Shown here: one piece after another, positions 1-11,215 of the stretch
Layout: each line of letters starts with the position of its first letter
Numbering within the stretch: the stretch's first letter is position 1
Assembly (NCBI GenBank): GCA_900708905.1
Contig: CAADRB010000020.1
Span: forward strand, 1,936,644 to 2,000,643
Reading direction: 5' to 3'
Source of the DNA: Hymenolepis diminuta
Lineage: Eukaryota; Platyhelminthes; Cestoda; Cyclophyllidea; Hymenolepididae
DNA: 64,000 nucleotides
The notes under the pieces: generated by a model
The model's database searches: none
What the model saw: the letters and a program-made list of their open reading frames with translations, nothing else
What the model was told of the DNA's origin: nothing
Made by a program: the position numbers and the translations under genes

Positions 1-599
1 AACAGCAGGTTGCTTATCTGCAGTTTCGGCACGAATAATCAGTAATAATTTTCGACTCAATTATGGTCAGGTCTATTATTTAGAAAAGCATCATGGCTCA
101 TTTTAAACATCTGCCCCTTACCAATCAAAAGAGAGAGATATACCGATATGGTATAACATAAATAAGTCCTGAACAGCGTTAATATAAACAGTTAACCCTA
201 AATCTAATGTTAGAAATGCAGAACATTGGGCCAAGACAAAAAGAGTTAAATCTGTTATGCAAAAGTGAAAAAATAAGGGAGATTCCAGAATAATGAGGAA
301 GTGAGGCTCTCTACCTCTATTCGATCCCATCCGTTCACACTTTTTTGGCCAAATCTACTGTCCCCATGTTCTGATGTTGCTCCACGAGTAAAAATTGGAA
401 TTCTATTTTTAATTTCCCTTACTTAGTAATATTTTTCAGAGGAGAGTAAAACACTTTTTGGAGAAATAATAATAGCTTATATACAACATTTTTCCTATAG
501 TACATTTTTAAAATTCATATCTTGTTTTTATAAACAAAGTAAATATTAATTCAGAACAAAATAATACAAAATAATTTAATATATACAGTGTTGGAATTT

Positions 600-880
600 C
601 AAATTCCCGCCTCTTTTTCAAACGGGCGAATCATGTGGTTGACGGTTGACGCCCCAGTTTCGTTGCTTCCTGGAAGAAACACAATCGCTACCACACCGCA
701 TAACGCCGTTGTCGTCACAGCGCGCCTAGTTACCATGCCCTGCAACGTCACCTGACCTTGTAAGGACGGCCAATCACGGCTTGGGTAGGATAGGATTTTG
801 GTGCCATCGATTGGCAACTCGTGTCGCGTAGATGTGGAGAAATTACCACCCCAATTCTTACCGCCCTGAAAGCTAGTTTT
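600..880. other. GC-rich island of unknown function
   Basis: The sequence from about 620 to 860 is clearly richer in G, C and CpG (for example CAGCGCGCC, ACGCCGTTGTCG) than everything around it. The minus strand is open for 94 codons and the plus strand has a 41-codon frame from ATG at 632. Neither is recognisable and no good splice sites flank it. It might be an exon, a CpG-rich promoter, or a piece of a foreign or repeat sequence. Confidence 0.3.
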
Positions 881-2681
881 CACGTTTTTGGGATATAATC
901 CAATGGGCTTTTGTTACCTATTGACTTATTATTAGCCACTTCAGGGCAAAATTGCATTTTTTGATTGTGAAAGGGGGCAATAAGGCAGTCAAGTGTGGGT
1001 TTATGAAAAGGGGTCAATTAGAATTTTAATTTTTGCCCCGGACTTCTATCGGACCTTAAAAAATTCGATCTCTGGCCTTTGATTGTACGACTTTTACGTC
1101 CCGGGTATAGTCCACTATTTAAACGTCCGAATTTCAGTCTTTATCCCCCGTTTCCTTGCTTATTTTCTAGTTTAGATGGTTGGTCAACCAAATTAGATAT
1201 AGCCAATATACAGGCATAGTGATAAGAAATACCTCAACTTCAACATATCAGAGCTCACTAGAGTTTCCTAACTCTTTATAATCTTATATAAATATATATG
1301 CGAGAACTTTAGATTACATCGGGTAAATCGGGTAATTTTGGTGAAGAATTCTAATTAAATCAGCGGTGGCTTTCCCACATGGTTCAAAATATTTAGTTGA
1401 TAAGATTTGTCTTGTAAGTGACTAGCCAATAGCATGTAAATTTGTACTATCTGCGAAAATCTTCCCTCAGTTTTCCTATAATTAGCTTGTAAATAAAATA
1501 TTTGAACAATAGTTTTTTATCTGTTTAGATGTGATAAAATTGTTACAAAATTAAAACACTAATTAATCATTAAAAGTACCTTTGGGTTTCATTTCCGCCG
1601 ATTTCTTAACGAAGAAAATAAACAGTAGATGGACAAAAACCTTTGAAGGAGCCACCAGAAAATACGTTAAGTATCCCATTTTATTCAGGATATTGTGATA
1701 TTATAAAAAAATATTCGTCAAGTGAATGCGAATAAATTCAAATTAATCTACGTATGAGGTTGAAGGATATTGATCCATCACTCTAATTTGATTTCAACTA
1801 TAATTCATTCTTTATGAAATTTTCTTCATTCATTCTCCAACGGACCCATTTCTCGATAGATCGCTACTGTGAATCACTTCGATTTTTCTGTTTTCAAATC
1901 GACATCTGTAGCTCCTCTATGTTCTAAATACTTAATCAAGTTAATTTCAGATGGCACCAACATCGGATACTCGACATTGTCAACTACTGAGTCAGCTAAA
2001 CTCGAATATGCTGTCTACAATGCACAACAATATATGCCCCTACTGATTCCTTCAAAATCATGGTACACACAAGCCAGTATTACACCGCTAATGTACTTCG
2101 GCGTGGGACTTCTTGTACGCCCGTGTTCCCCTCTCTCGCCCACCATTTTTTACGTTCAGACACTTGTATCCCATTATATTGCCTGCCATTCGCTCAGATG
2201 AACTCTTATTCCACTCATGCCACTATTACTTCTTATTAATTTCTAAATGCGTTCAATACAAGAGCATTTGAAAACGCCAGTGATTCTATATAGACTAGGA
2301 GTATCATTTTATTAGCGCAAATGCTAAATTTTACAAATACGGATATTCTGCTCATCTTTATTTTATATCACTCTTTTAGTAAGTTCACAACTTACTGAGG
2401 TCTGTTTTGATAGAAAAATGTCACTTTGGACAAGAAAACATCCGAATCATTGGTGGTTGACAGTCAATGTTAAAATTTTATTTTTTCCTGCAAAATGATG
2501 AAGTATTGATGCAATTGGAGAAATTCAATATGGAAGTACCGGGGAAAGAAATTTCAAATATCTTTCGCTACAGGCAATGCGTTGTTGATATAATTCCTCA
2601 TTTTTAAGTGTTACGGGAATACAAAAAACACATCCTGAAGCAAAAGGGTGCGTTTTCCTTTCGTGTTCATTGTTAAATTTC

Positions 2682-2715
2682 ATTATTATTGTTATTATTA
2701 TTGTTATTATTATTA
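2682..2715. repeat. (ATT/GTT)n microsatellite
   Basis: Trinucleotide run of ATT with GTT interruptions, read as Ile/Thr repeats on the minus strand in a chance open frame. Confidence 0.9.
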
Positions 2716-3109
2716 AATGGATTTTAATCATTAAAAGCAGAGGATTTGGATTCAACTAATGCAAACATGAGGTTAAACTTAAATTTTATGACGCAAAATG
2801 AACTCTAATCAAATTCACAAATTAATTTGAAATTGATTAAAAATATTTATTTTTTTTAGGTTTTCGTTAAGTTTTCGTGTTCGATTATTGAGGAGGAATT
2901 ATTACATTATAACTTCTATTTGAGAAAATATCACACGGTAGGAAAATTATTTATAAATCAAAATTGATTTAATGATTAGCTGTTCACTTCCCTTTTGAAT
3001 TTTATCATACTGTTTTGCTGTCCAGATGCGTTTAAAAGGAGTACTAGCAATTAGGGATCTGATTTTCATCCCCAACTATTACGCAAGCTACGCCTTCTCT
3101 TTTCGACTA

Positions 3110-3330
3110 AATTTAACTACAGCAACAAAGTACAGATGAGACAGTTGCAAGTTTATTAGTAGCAGACTTTGAGGAGAGAGAGGAGACCAGGAGAGAAAGG
3201 GTGACCTGCAGATGTTAGTGAATGCCCTGGGTGCAGCGGATGTTAGATGCCATAGACGCAAAGGATGAAGGGTGATTTTATAGAAAGAATATATATAGTT
3301 AAGGACTGACTTTGTAAATCGAGAGCGTCG
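3110..3330. repeat. Dispersed repeat family C, copy 1
   Basis: Shares with 8830-8990 a GTTTATTAGTAGCA block, a purine-rich GAGGAGAGAGAGGAGAC stretch and, 80 nt on, TAGATGCCATAGACGC with AAGGATGAAGGGTG. The long minus-strand open stretch through it (3088-3444) is a by-product of low TA on that strand. Confidence 0.45.
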
Positions 3331-5529
3331 AGTTCCCTGTTTTAAGCAGATAAGGTTATTTGATAACAAGTCTTGAGGATTCAAAATAAGAAAGTAGAGA
3401 ACCGGGCCTGCGGGTAGTAAAAGTAGTACGTTGGAAGGTCGCAAGGTTTGTCAAGATTTGCACTATCCGAGATCACTAGAGTGTTATATTAGATAATCAA
3501 CCTCACTCCATTAGGCGTAAAATATCTAACTAGGACCTTCATCTCAATAGGTCTTTATAGTCCGAATCCGTTTGAAATTTTAGTTCCTGTGGCATCAACG
3601 TAGTCAGACAAGACAGACACAACAAATCATCACCCCCAGCAGGTCTGCATTAACTTTCCCATTCGTCATCTTTTGCAATTTCGTTGATGAAGCTTTCTGA
3701 AGCCGGAGAATCACTAGAAGAACGATGAAAATATGGAAATTCACAGGCCATTTTACTCAGAAAAATCTAACTTAAGAATCCTAGGATTCAAGCTGTTGAA
3801 ACATGTTCATTCAAAATCATTTCAAAGAGCTTAAAGTGATTATTTGGTGTCTTTTGTTATTCCTCTTGTGTAGACACTGAGGTTTGTAATTTATTCTATC
3901 ATTAATTAGAAATTCTTAAATAACTTTTCCTGATTTTCACAAAAGTGGAGCTAAATTAGATCGATGTATAATAGTCGTTGAATTGAAGTATCTAAAAATT
4001 AGAAATGTGGGAAATCGGATTTTCTAAAGTGTGGAAGAAATGGAAAATTAATAGACAATAAATGCATCACAATGAAAAAATTATTCAAGTTGATATCGTA
4101 AGCAATTTTATGAACTACCTCTTAAAAATAAAATGTACGGAAAAATTTGCGTACAAAATTTTCATTAAAACACCTCAAAATGCAAAATTTTGAACTTAAT
4201 TTCATTTTAAACGCATATTTTCAACAAACTTGAAGGAACGATCACCAGGATCTCAAGGTCGCAATAATGAGGTCAACGTGGAATGAAATTTGCAATAAAC
4301 GTACTTTTAATTGTACATGTACTTACTTCAATGTATTACACTTTTGCTTTAGCAATTCATATGATTAAAATTCCAAAGTAATTTAAAAGCGTATATGTTT
4401 TGGAAGACGGACATTAATAGTCATTTATAGTGCATCGCTGTAGTGTGTTCCCAAATGAATAACTTTTTAATTTTCGACAAACCTATTAGGAGCAAAATTA
4501 TAACAGAACGGCGAGTCGGAATTAGGCTATTAAATTAAAATGGACCTTTTAATTGAAATAAATAAGGAATATGAAATTAGAATGCGAATTCCATACAATA
4601 AGCATAGAATTATTTCTCTTGAATTCCGTCGGACTCCTCGTTGCTTTCAACGTCATCCATCCTTGTATTATTCCCAGGCCTTGTCTGATCATTGATTGGA
4701 GGAGTAATTTGTTTAAAATTAAATTAACTTAATGAAATAATAACATCTTGTTGAGCTCATTCATGCAGTTTGTGCGCCCCCTACTTATGCCTAAAGTGAA
4801 TTTGTTTATTGATTGTTGATTTGCATTCGATTTGCACTTTAGTGACCATGTCAATTACAAATTTCTCGAATTAAAAACATCAATTTAACAAACCAGATCT
4901 TTCTGGAGTTAATTCATGATAAATTCTGATAATCAGTCATGTCTCTTTCTACCAAACTCCTTTTGTTATTTCAAAATTTGACTTTATTCTGCTTGTTTTC
5001 AACTATTCAACAAGGTGCATGTACCCACGCCACTGTCGCCAGACCTCAATTCCTGCTCACCTTTCCCCCTCTTCGCCTGCTCCCCCCCCCCTCCCACCTA
5101 TTTATACCTATTTAATAGACATGCATTTTTGCCTGAATTCTTCGCGGAAGTCTCCACTATATTTTATCTATTCCATAAATAGCCTCTTTTAAGCCTTCCC
5201 TGAAATTCATCTTCGGTTCCAGCATTTTCTCTAACTAGGCCTACCAATGCACATAGTTAGATCCCCCAACCAGCTCTTAGCTCCAGCCTCTGCCTGATTA
5301 CCTACAGCATTTGCAAACCTCTTCATATTTTTCATCAAGACATTATCCTTACCTTCTTCTTTCTCTATCTCTGATTCCTATCTATCCCACCACACTCATT
5401 ATTCATGGAATTGTAATTCATAACAGTATTTCGTTATTTATATAGCGGGCATTACGATATATTTATAGTATCTCATTTAATTTGCTTGCTCACATACTAT
5501 CTCATTCAGATTTTTAGTCCATTAAAGGG

Positions 5530-5800
5530 GGAGGTATACGAGACTTGGGATATTTTCAGCTTTAGCTTGTAGTGTTTGGTTCTGAAGGTCATCTTTATAT
5601 AAATATTTCCTGTTCAATTCGTAGAGCAGGTGTGAAGTTGAAATACTTGTCAAAATGCCCACATCTGACAGGATAAAAATAAAGAGAGCGGTTACGTTGT
5701 CAAGTTAATTCTTACAAACTTGGGGTAGGAGAAGAGGTTTTTAAACTGATGGAGCTGATCAGTGTTCGAGTAGAAGTTGATGTTACTACAACGATTAATC
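5530..5800 (+). repeat. Dispersed repeat family B copy, shorter
   Basis: Matches the right two thirds of the other two copies: GATATTTTCAGCTTTAGCTT, GTAGTGTTTGGTTCTGAAGG, GAGAGCGGTTACGTTGTCAA, and GTGTTCGAGTAGAAGTTGAT followed by TTACTACAAC. The left part is not recognisable. Confidence 0.5.
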
Positions 5801-8473
5801 ACAGCTCACTGACAAAAATTAGAGAAAACAATTGCCAAATTAATGTATTATTTGCTGAAATATATTATTCACTTAATTCATAATAATGACTATTGCCGAG
5901 GTAGGAGTTTTTATCAAAGTTGCGCACTTTATTTTCCTTATTTTTTCTATTAAAGCTATGATGAGGCTCTTAGATAGGATCTGTTTGATACTAACGTATA
6001 TATATATCCTATTGAGCAAGTTTTTAATGGAGGCAACTTTATGAGATTGGGGTGTTTAACTCCGATGAGTGATTTCTGCCGATACTTCTCGGAAATAGTT
6101 AAACAAGAAAAAAATGGGCTAGATTACGTTGCATTTAGTTTTCAATGTTGATTGACCTTACGTTCGAAAATACTAAATGAATGCAGTACCTTGTCTCAAG
6201 CTAAATACAGGAAACACTAAAATTAAATCTGGAAAAGTGTGAAGGGAAATAAAAGATTTATTGATGATAGTACTCTTATGTCACCAGATAGGGAAAGAGA
6301 AGCTGGCCGAACAACCTGACTGTAGGAGTTAACCGGTAGGGGTAGGGGAGAAGAGAACCGGGTAGGTGTGTGGTAGAAATGGGAATATTACAGCTCAGTG
6401 TGTATATGTATGTGTGAAGGGTCGGTTAATAGACAGTACGATAATGCAGTTGGAAAGGTAAGGATAAAGGCATAGTGACCAAGGTGTTGGAAAGGGAGGG
6501 GGAGGACTTTGAAGATCGGCAGGAATTTTAATAGACTTTCCGACGTAAGCCTTGTGATAACATCTTGCCGATTAATAGTGGTTCCGACTATTACCAAGTT
6601 GTCTAAAAAACACTAACGTAGACCATAGAAGAATTTAACCATAAAAAACTCATAAATTGCAATTTAAAAATATTTCCTTTTTTTAAAACCAATCAACTGA
6701 ATTTGTTTTAACCCAAATATATGTGAGACTTAATCATTCCATTAGTTCACAGGTTTCAGTAGAAATGGTGAGCCAGAAATCGCTGGTGCGATACTATGCG
6801 AAGTCTATCCATCATGGACGACAGGTTTAACTGGAACAGCTGGCACTTTTATAATGCTTCAATTTCTCAGCATGGAGAAGGCCCGTAGTTCAAGAGAGTC
6901 TTCATATTAAAAATAATTTTATTAATGAGTTAGATATGTGCTAAATAACTGATAGCTTGGTTTGCCAATAACAGTAGCATTGATAGCTTAATTACATACT
7001 CAGGTGCGAGCGTACAACCCCAATAATCGATAACTCAGTGCAAGTGAGATGGAAATTACGAGGTTCCCTCGAGTGCTCAAAGAATATTTCATTAGGGTTC
7101 CTAATAGTAACTGATTAGGAGTTAAGTTGAAGGATATGAGTTTTACATTTCAGCGAGCCTCCCTTCCACCTAGTATTAATGTCAAAAATATCTCTTCCAT
7201 TGGGCTTGAGACTTAAGATAGTTTAATCTTTATTACTTGCATTTTGCATGCTTTAGCATGTCGCTAGCTACAATAAATACATAGAAATTTGTGCAAAGAT
7301 GATGTCCAAATTTGGAAGATAAGAGAACTGAGTAGGCAATTTAGGCTGTCAAAAACTGGTTTTGAATGGTTCTGCTTCCCACTCAATGAAATTAGAAATG
7401 CCAAGCAAGGTAATCCTGATATTAGTAATTAAATTAACAATATAGAGCGTGGATTCAATGATTTAATAAGTCTTACAACCAGAGAGGAACTAGAAGCAGA
7501 TAGAATATCTGAAATGAATTGCATCTACAGTTTGAAGAAGTGGAATAAGAATCAAAGCAAGCCGTCTTTACATCATGCTACCACCATCGTCTTCTATGCC
7601 ATTTCGCCAAAACAGTAGACTATGACGTATTCAAGAAGATGTAATATTTTGTTTAACTTGAGTCTCATTCATGAAGCCATCACAGACCGTCAGAATTAGT
7701 GCTTTTTTCTATCAGAATGTGATTATTAGATGTTCCGGACTATTTAGAATACAAATACTCAATATATACAAGAAGAACTTACACATCATTGCCTCCGCCT
7801 AGACGAGAGCTTTTCAACCACTAATACTTTCCCGGAGGTGAATATCCACTTTGAACATGCCCTAAAATTCTTTTCTAATAGTCCAAGATCCAATGCTCTT
7901 TGTGAAGGAATTACAGAATGAATCAGAAAATGTGATAAATGGGGGGAGGGGGGGAGAGAAAAGGCCCTGAAAATGAGAATGCATATCGGTCGAATTGGCA
8001 GCTATTTCCTGCTTAACCACCTAACCTGAAAACTAAGAAAAAGGGAAATATATAAAAACGGTTCAACTAATTCCAACTAAGATAAAATCGATGAGAGTTT
8101 GGAAGAGAAATCTGGATGCATTCTGTCTGCGCCTGCAAGTATTTTGCGTTTGAAGAACAAGGGCACAGACGATAGTTGGGCAATGGAGTTAACAAGATCC
8201 GTTTCCATTGGTGAGTTTCACAGGATATTCGTGGAATATTGGCACTTTCTTCCTTAATACTACGCTTATAATGCCATAGGAGAAGTTTTACTAATTAATA
8301 AGGCTTACGCACTGAGTATGAGCGAACGAACTCCGATGTTTTGTCGTATTTTCTATAAATGCTGTCACAATCTCATTCCCCGCAGTGAATGACCCAATGT
8401 AAATTTAAATACCATATTTTGTCATCATAACTTCATATTGATGGAAAATTAATAAGTCTAATCTTGTTTCTAG

Positions 8474-8630
8474 GTTGGGTTCTGTAGCATCCAATGGATT
8501 AGAAAAGCTGGAAAGACTGAAGAAACAAGTAGATCACAGCCACATTTATACGACTGTAATTGCATTCTTCCATGCATTCGGAAGGATCCCAATGAGGACA
8601 TACTACGCGTGGCGTTTAAGTGCATCATAA
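8474..8630 (+). other. Exon-like stretch open in two frames, unassigned
   Basis: After the acceptor-like CTTGTTTCTAG, a frame of 51 codons ends with TAA at 8628-8630 and reads GLEKLERLKKQVDHSHIYTT in its first half; a second frame is also open to 8671. Base composition is richer in GC than the surroundings. Double openness argues for composition rather than selection. No family recognised. Confidence 0.15.
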
Positions 8631-8829
8631 ATACAACTACTGAATGTCTTCTAAAATAGTCTTGTTCAACTGGTAAATATAAGGTAAGCAAAATATTAAC
8701 TTGCAGGTAATGACAGTTAATGGTTTAAAAATACCATTTTAGTATACTCTAGAAGGATGAGTCACTCTACAGCATATACCTGCAATCTACCAATTTACGC
8801 TAAAACAACAGGATAGTGAGGAAGAAGAT

Positions 8830-8990
8830 AGTCACAATCAGCAGGTTTATTAATAGCAATATGTGGAGTGAATAGAGAGTAGACAAGGAGGGACTTCGTG
8901 GTGCTAGCTGCTGAGGGTGAATTTTGATGCGTAGATGCAATGAATGATTACATGTTTACTTTGAGAGTATTTAAAGTCCAATCAGGTGAA
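8830..8990. repeat. Dispersed repeat family C, copy 2
   Basis: Blocks GTTTATTAATAGCA, TGAATAGAGAGTAGAC, GATGCGTAGATGCAATGAAT in the same order as 3110-3330, at similar spacing. Confidence 0.45.
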
Positions 8991-9490
8991 AAGATTCAGG
9001 ACACCACTGATATGGAGGAAACCAAAACCGAAAACAAAGCGATCATATTTACAGCGATTTCTCAAATTGGCAAACCTTCTCCTCTCTGTCTATGAACTCT
9101 CTTTTAAAACTATGGCAAGGGATATTCTTTTGTTTGTAGTCTTCAAATATTTAACGGAAGGTACATCGGAGATTCGTATTTAGTCAGCTCTATGATAGGC
9201 ATTTAGCAGTGGGAAATACTAATAATTATTCCACAATATGACAATCGGTACGAAATAGAGCAAGGAAAACAACATCAAGGTATGTAGAAAAGTCCGACAG
9301 TGTTAATTACCCATTAAAATTATATTACATAAGCCCCTTAACGATGTTTCTCCCCTAAATTTGTTCGTTTTGAACTCTGTAAGTTTAATTTTAGACAAAC
9401 ATTTAGCTGGTGGTTAAAAATTGCAAGCACCTGATAGTAGAAAAAAGAAAAGTGGGGTTTTTTACTTTCCTCCTATTATTTTCCTTGCAG

Positions 9491-9844
9491 AGTGAAAATA
9501 TTCAGCGAACTTTAATCGGTACAGAGAAAATTCGTGCGACTCCACCGACAATATTCAATCCTTCAGACTATTCCACCATTTTTCGGCTTTACTCTAGCTT
9601 GGAAAAGGAAACAGACCGTGACATTGTGTATTTTACTGTAGACGCGCCTTTTCTTACATACAAACATCATTTTCAATTACATTTAATGTCTCACATGAGC
9701 ACTCAAGTTTCCCTTTAATTTCAGCTTGGTGGTTATCCAGTGATGTGGCTTGATGAATTTGATAATACTGGGAGTATCTTCTTCAGCCTACCTTCTTCCT
9801 CCAATCGTCCGCATCGCATTAAAGCAAGTTGGCTTGCAGCTTGA
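9491..9844 (+). CDS. Possible two-exon gene fragment, product unknown
   Basis: A pyrimidine-rich acceptor (TTATTTTCCTTGCAG) opens a phase-0 stretch of 49 codons, 9491-9637, including RATPPTIFNPSDYSTIFRLY. A possible donor GTAGAC at 9638 and the acceptor AATTTCAG ending at 9724 define an 87-nt intron. The second exon, 9725-9844, is open in phase 0 for 39 codons (LGGYPVMWLDEFDNTGSIFF near its start) and stops with TGA. The residue mix is more protein-like than nearby random frames, and the intron size matches those of real genes here. I do not recognise the protein, and the donor is weak. It could be chance or a relic. Confidence 0.25.
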
Positions 9845-10781
9845 AAGCTTTCTGACATTGCTTTAACATCCATTAAAAGTTTTAAATTCGGCGAGTAGAT
9901 AGCCAATTCAAGGAGCTTTGACGGAATATTTCCACTTAAGTCCAGTTACTATACTGGTAATTGCGAAGCTTGTGTCAAAAACTGGGCGGTAAACGCAACT
10001 AAACAAATTTGGAAAGGTGTGTGTCGAGTGCAACTGAAATCTTTCACTTTTTTTAAAGAGGAATGTTATCCATAGTTTGTATAACATTTCACCAAGGTAA
10101 TTGGACAGTGGGAAATTTGAAATACGCTGCGCAGTGTACCGAAACTGCGCACGAAATTCTTGTGCGGCCATCTTATCTCGTATGTGCACTTTCACAAACT
10201 CATGTCATCCTGATGCGGCTTGTATATTAAGCCACAGAGCATTTCAAATTCAACTTTCTATAAAGCAATTATGCAAAAATGTTATTTCTATTATTGATAT
10301 GATATTACCTATCTGTATATATTATTGTAAAACACGAATCATTAATTATTTTCATTATTCAGAAATATGTAGTACGTAGAGTGCTGGTGCTATCAATCTA
10401 GGTCTTAAAACACCTCTCACAGAACAACGATTTCTGCCAGCTGTAGGAGCTTTTATGATGGTCAGTCTGCCAGGGTTTTCTCATGCCACACACATGACAC
10501 CTAGCACCCAAGCAGATGATTTATCATTTTCTCAAACCTTTGAAAGAAGAGAACTGAAACTGCTTGAAAACCTAATTAAAATTGAAGCCCAGAAAAACCA
10601 GAAAAGACCACTTTGTAACGTCTGCATATTACTATTTTTTATGACCAACATCGTAAATAAGACGATAAAGAAAGGAAGTAAGGACAAATTGAAAAGGTAC
10701 AGTCGCGATGTCAGTGAATTTTAATTTAGACCGTTAACTCAAGTGTTTAAATTAGTGATCTTTTCCGGTAACACCTCAACA
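9845..10781. other. No supported gene
   Basis: Open stretches at 9908-10195 (minus), 10101-10379 (plus) and 10455-10724 (plus) overlap or lack splice context and are not recognisable. The region around 10100-10200 is somewhat richer in GC. Confidence 0.35.
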
Positions 10782-11215
10782 TTTATTTATCTCCTTGTGG
10801 TATCGGCCAAATATCACTTGCCTAGCTGCTTTCTGAACATTCTTTAATTTGTCATTCCATTTACGTAGAAAAACCACGTAAAAGAGTAGATCCGATGAAA
10901 TTTTTAAGTAATTTTAGTTGGGCTTGATGCCACTAGCTGTTTCTTGACCTTCATGAAGTTAAGCTTTGCAGTGTCATCAGTTGCACCTTAGTTATTTAGC
11001 GGAGAGCCGAGATATGCGAAGGAGTTCACTAGTGATAAATTGAATTGAATGCTCTGATTTATATTAACTGGGTGGGAGGATACACGTTTACTGACTTTCC
11101 CTTTGCTATTAATTTCTAGGCCTAGCAATTTAAAATCTCATGTTTGGCTAAACACTCCTTTTTAACCAATTTCAGCTTGATTTCTAAATAATATTGCCTT
11201 CTCTAGTTTATCTTT
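10782..11215 (-). pseudogene. Decayed non-LTR retrotransposon reverse-transcriptase tail
   Basis: The minus strand reads VNINQSIQFNLSL then VNSFAYLGSPLNN, one TAA stop, and in the same frame GATDDTAKLNFMKVKKQL (down to about 10915). A shifted frame then gives WNDKLKNVQKAARQVIFGRY at 10782-10860. FxYLGS followed 15-20 residues later by a Lys-rich helix, and a downstream KLxxVQxxAxRxI-like segment, is the usual C-terminal layout of LINE reverse transcriptases (RTE, CR1 and jockey types). At least one stop and one frameshift make it inactive. The clade cannot be decided; the core YxDD region and endonuclease are not seen. Confidence 0.5.

Larger units (their letters stand above)
1..8473. other. 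Gene-poor AT-rich region
   Basis: Apart from the GC-rich island (600-880), family C (3110-3330) and family B (5530-5800) repeats, I see no supported gene. Low-complexity tracts: (ATT/GTT)n at 2682-2715, a pyrimidine block with a 10-C run at 5041-5100, (TA)n near 6000, and two G runs at 7941-7954. Confidence 0.4.
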
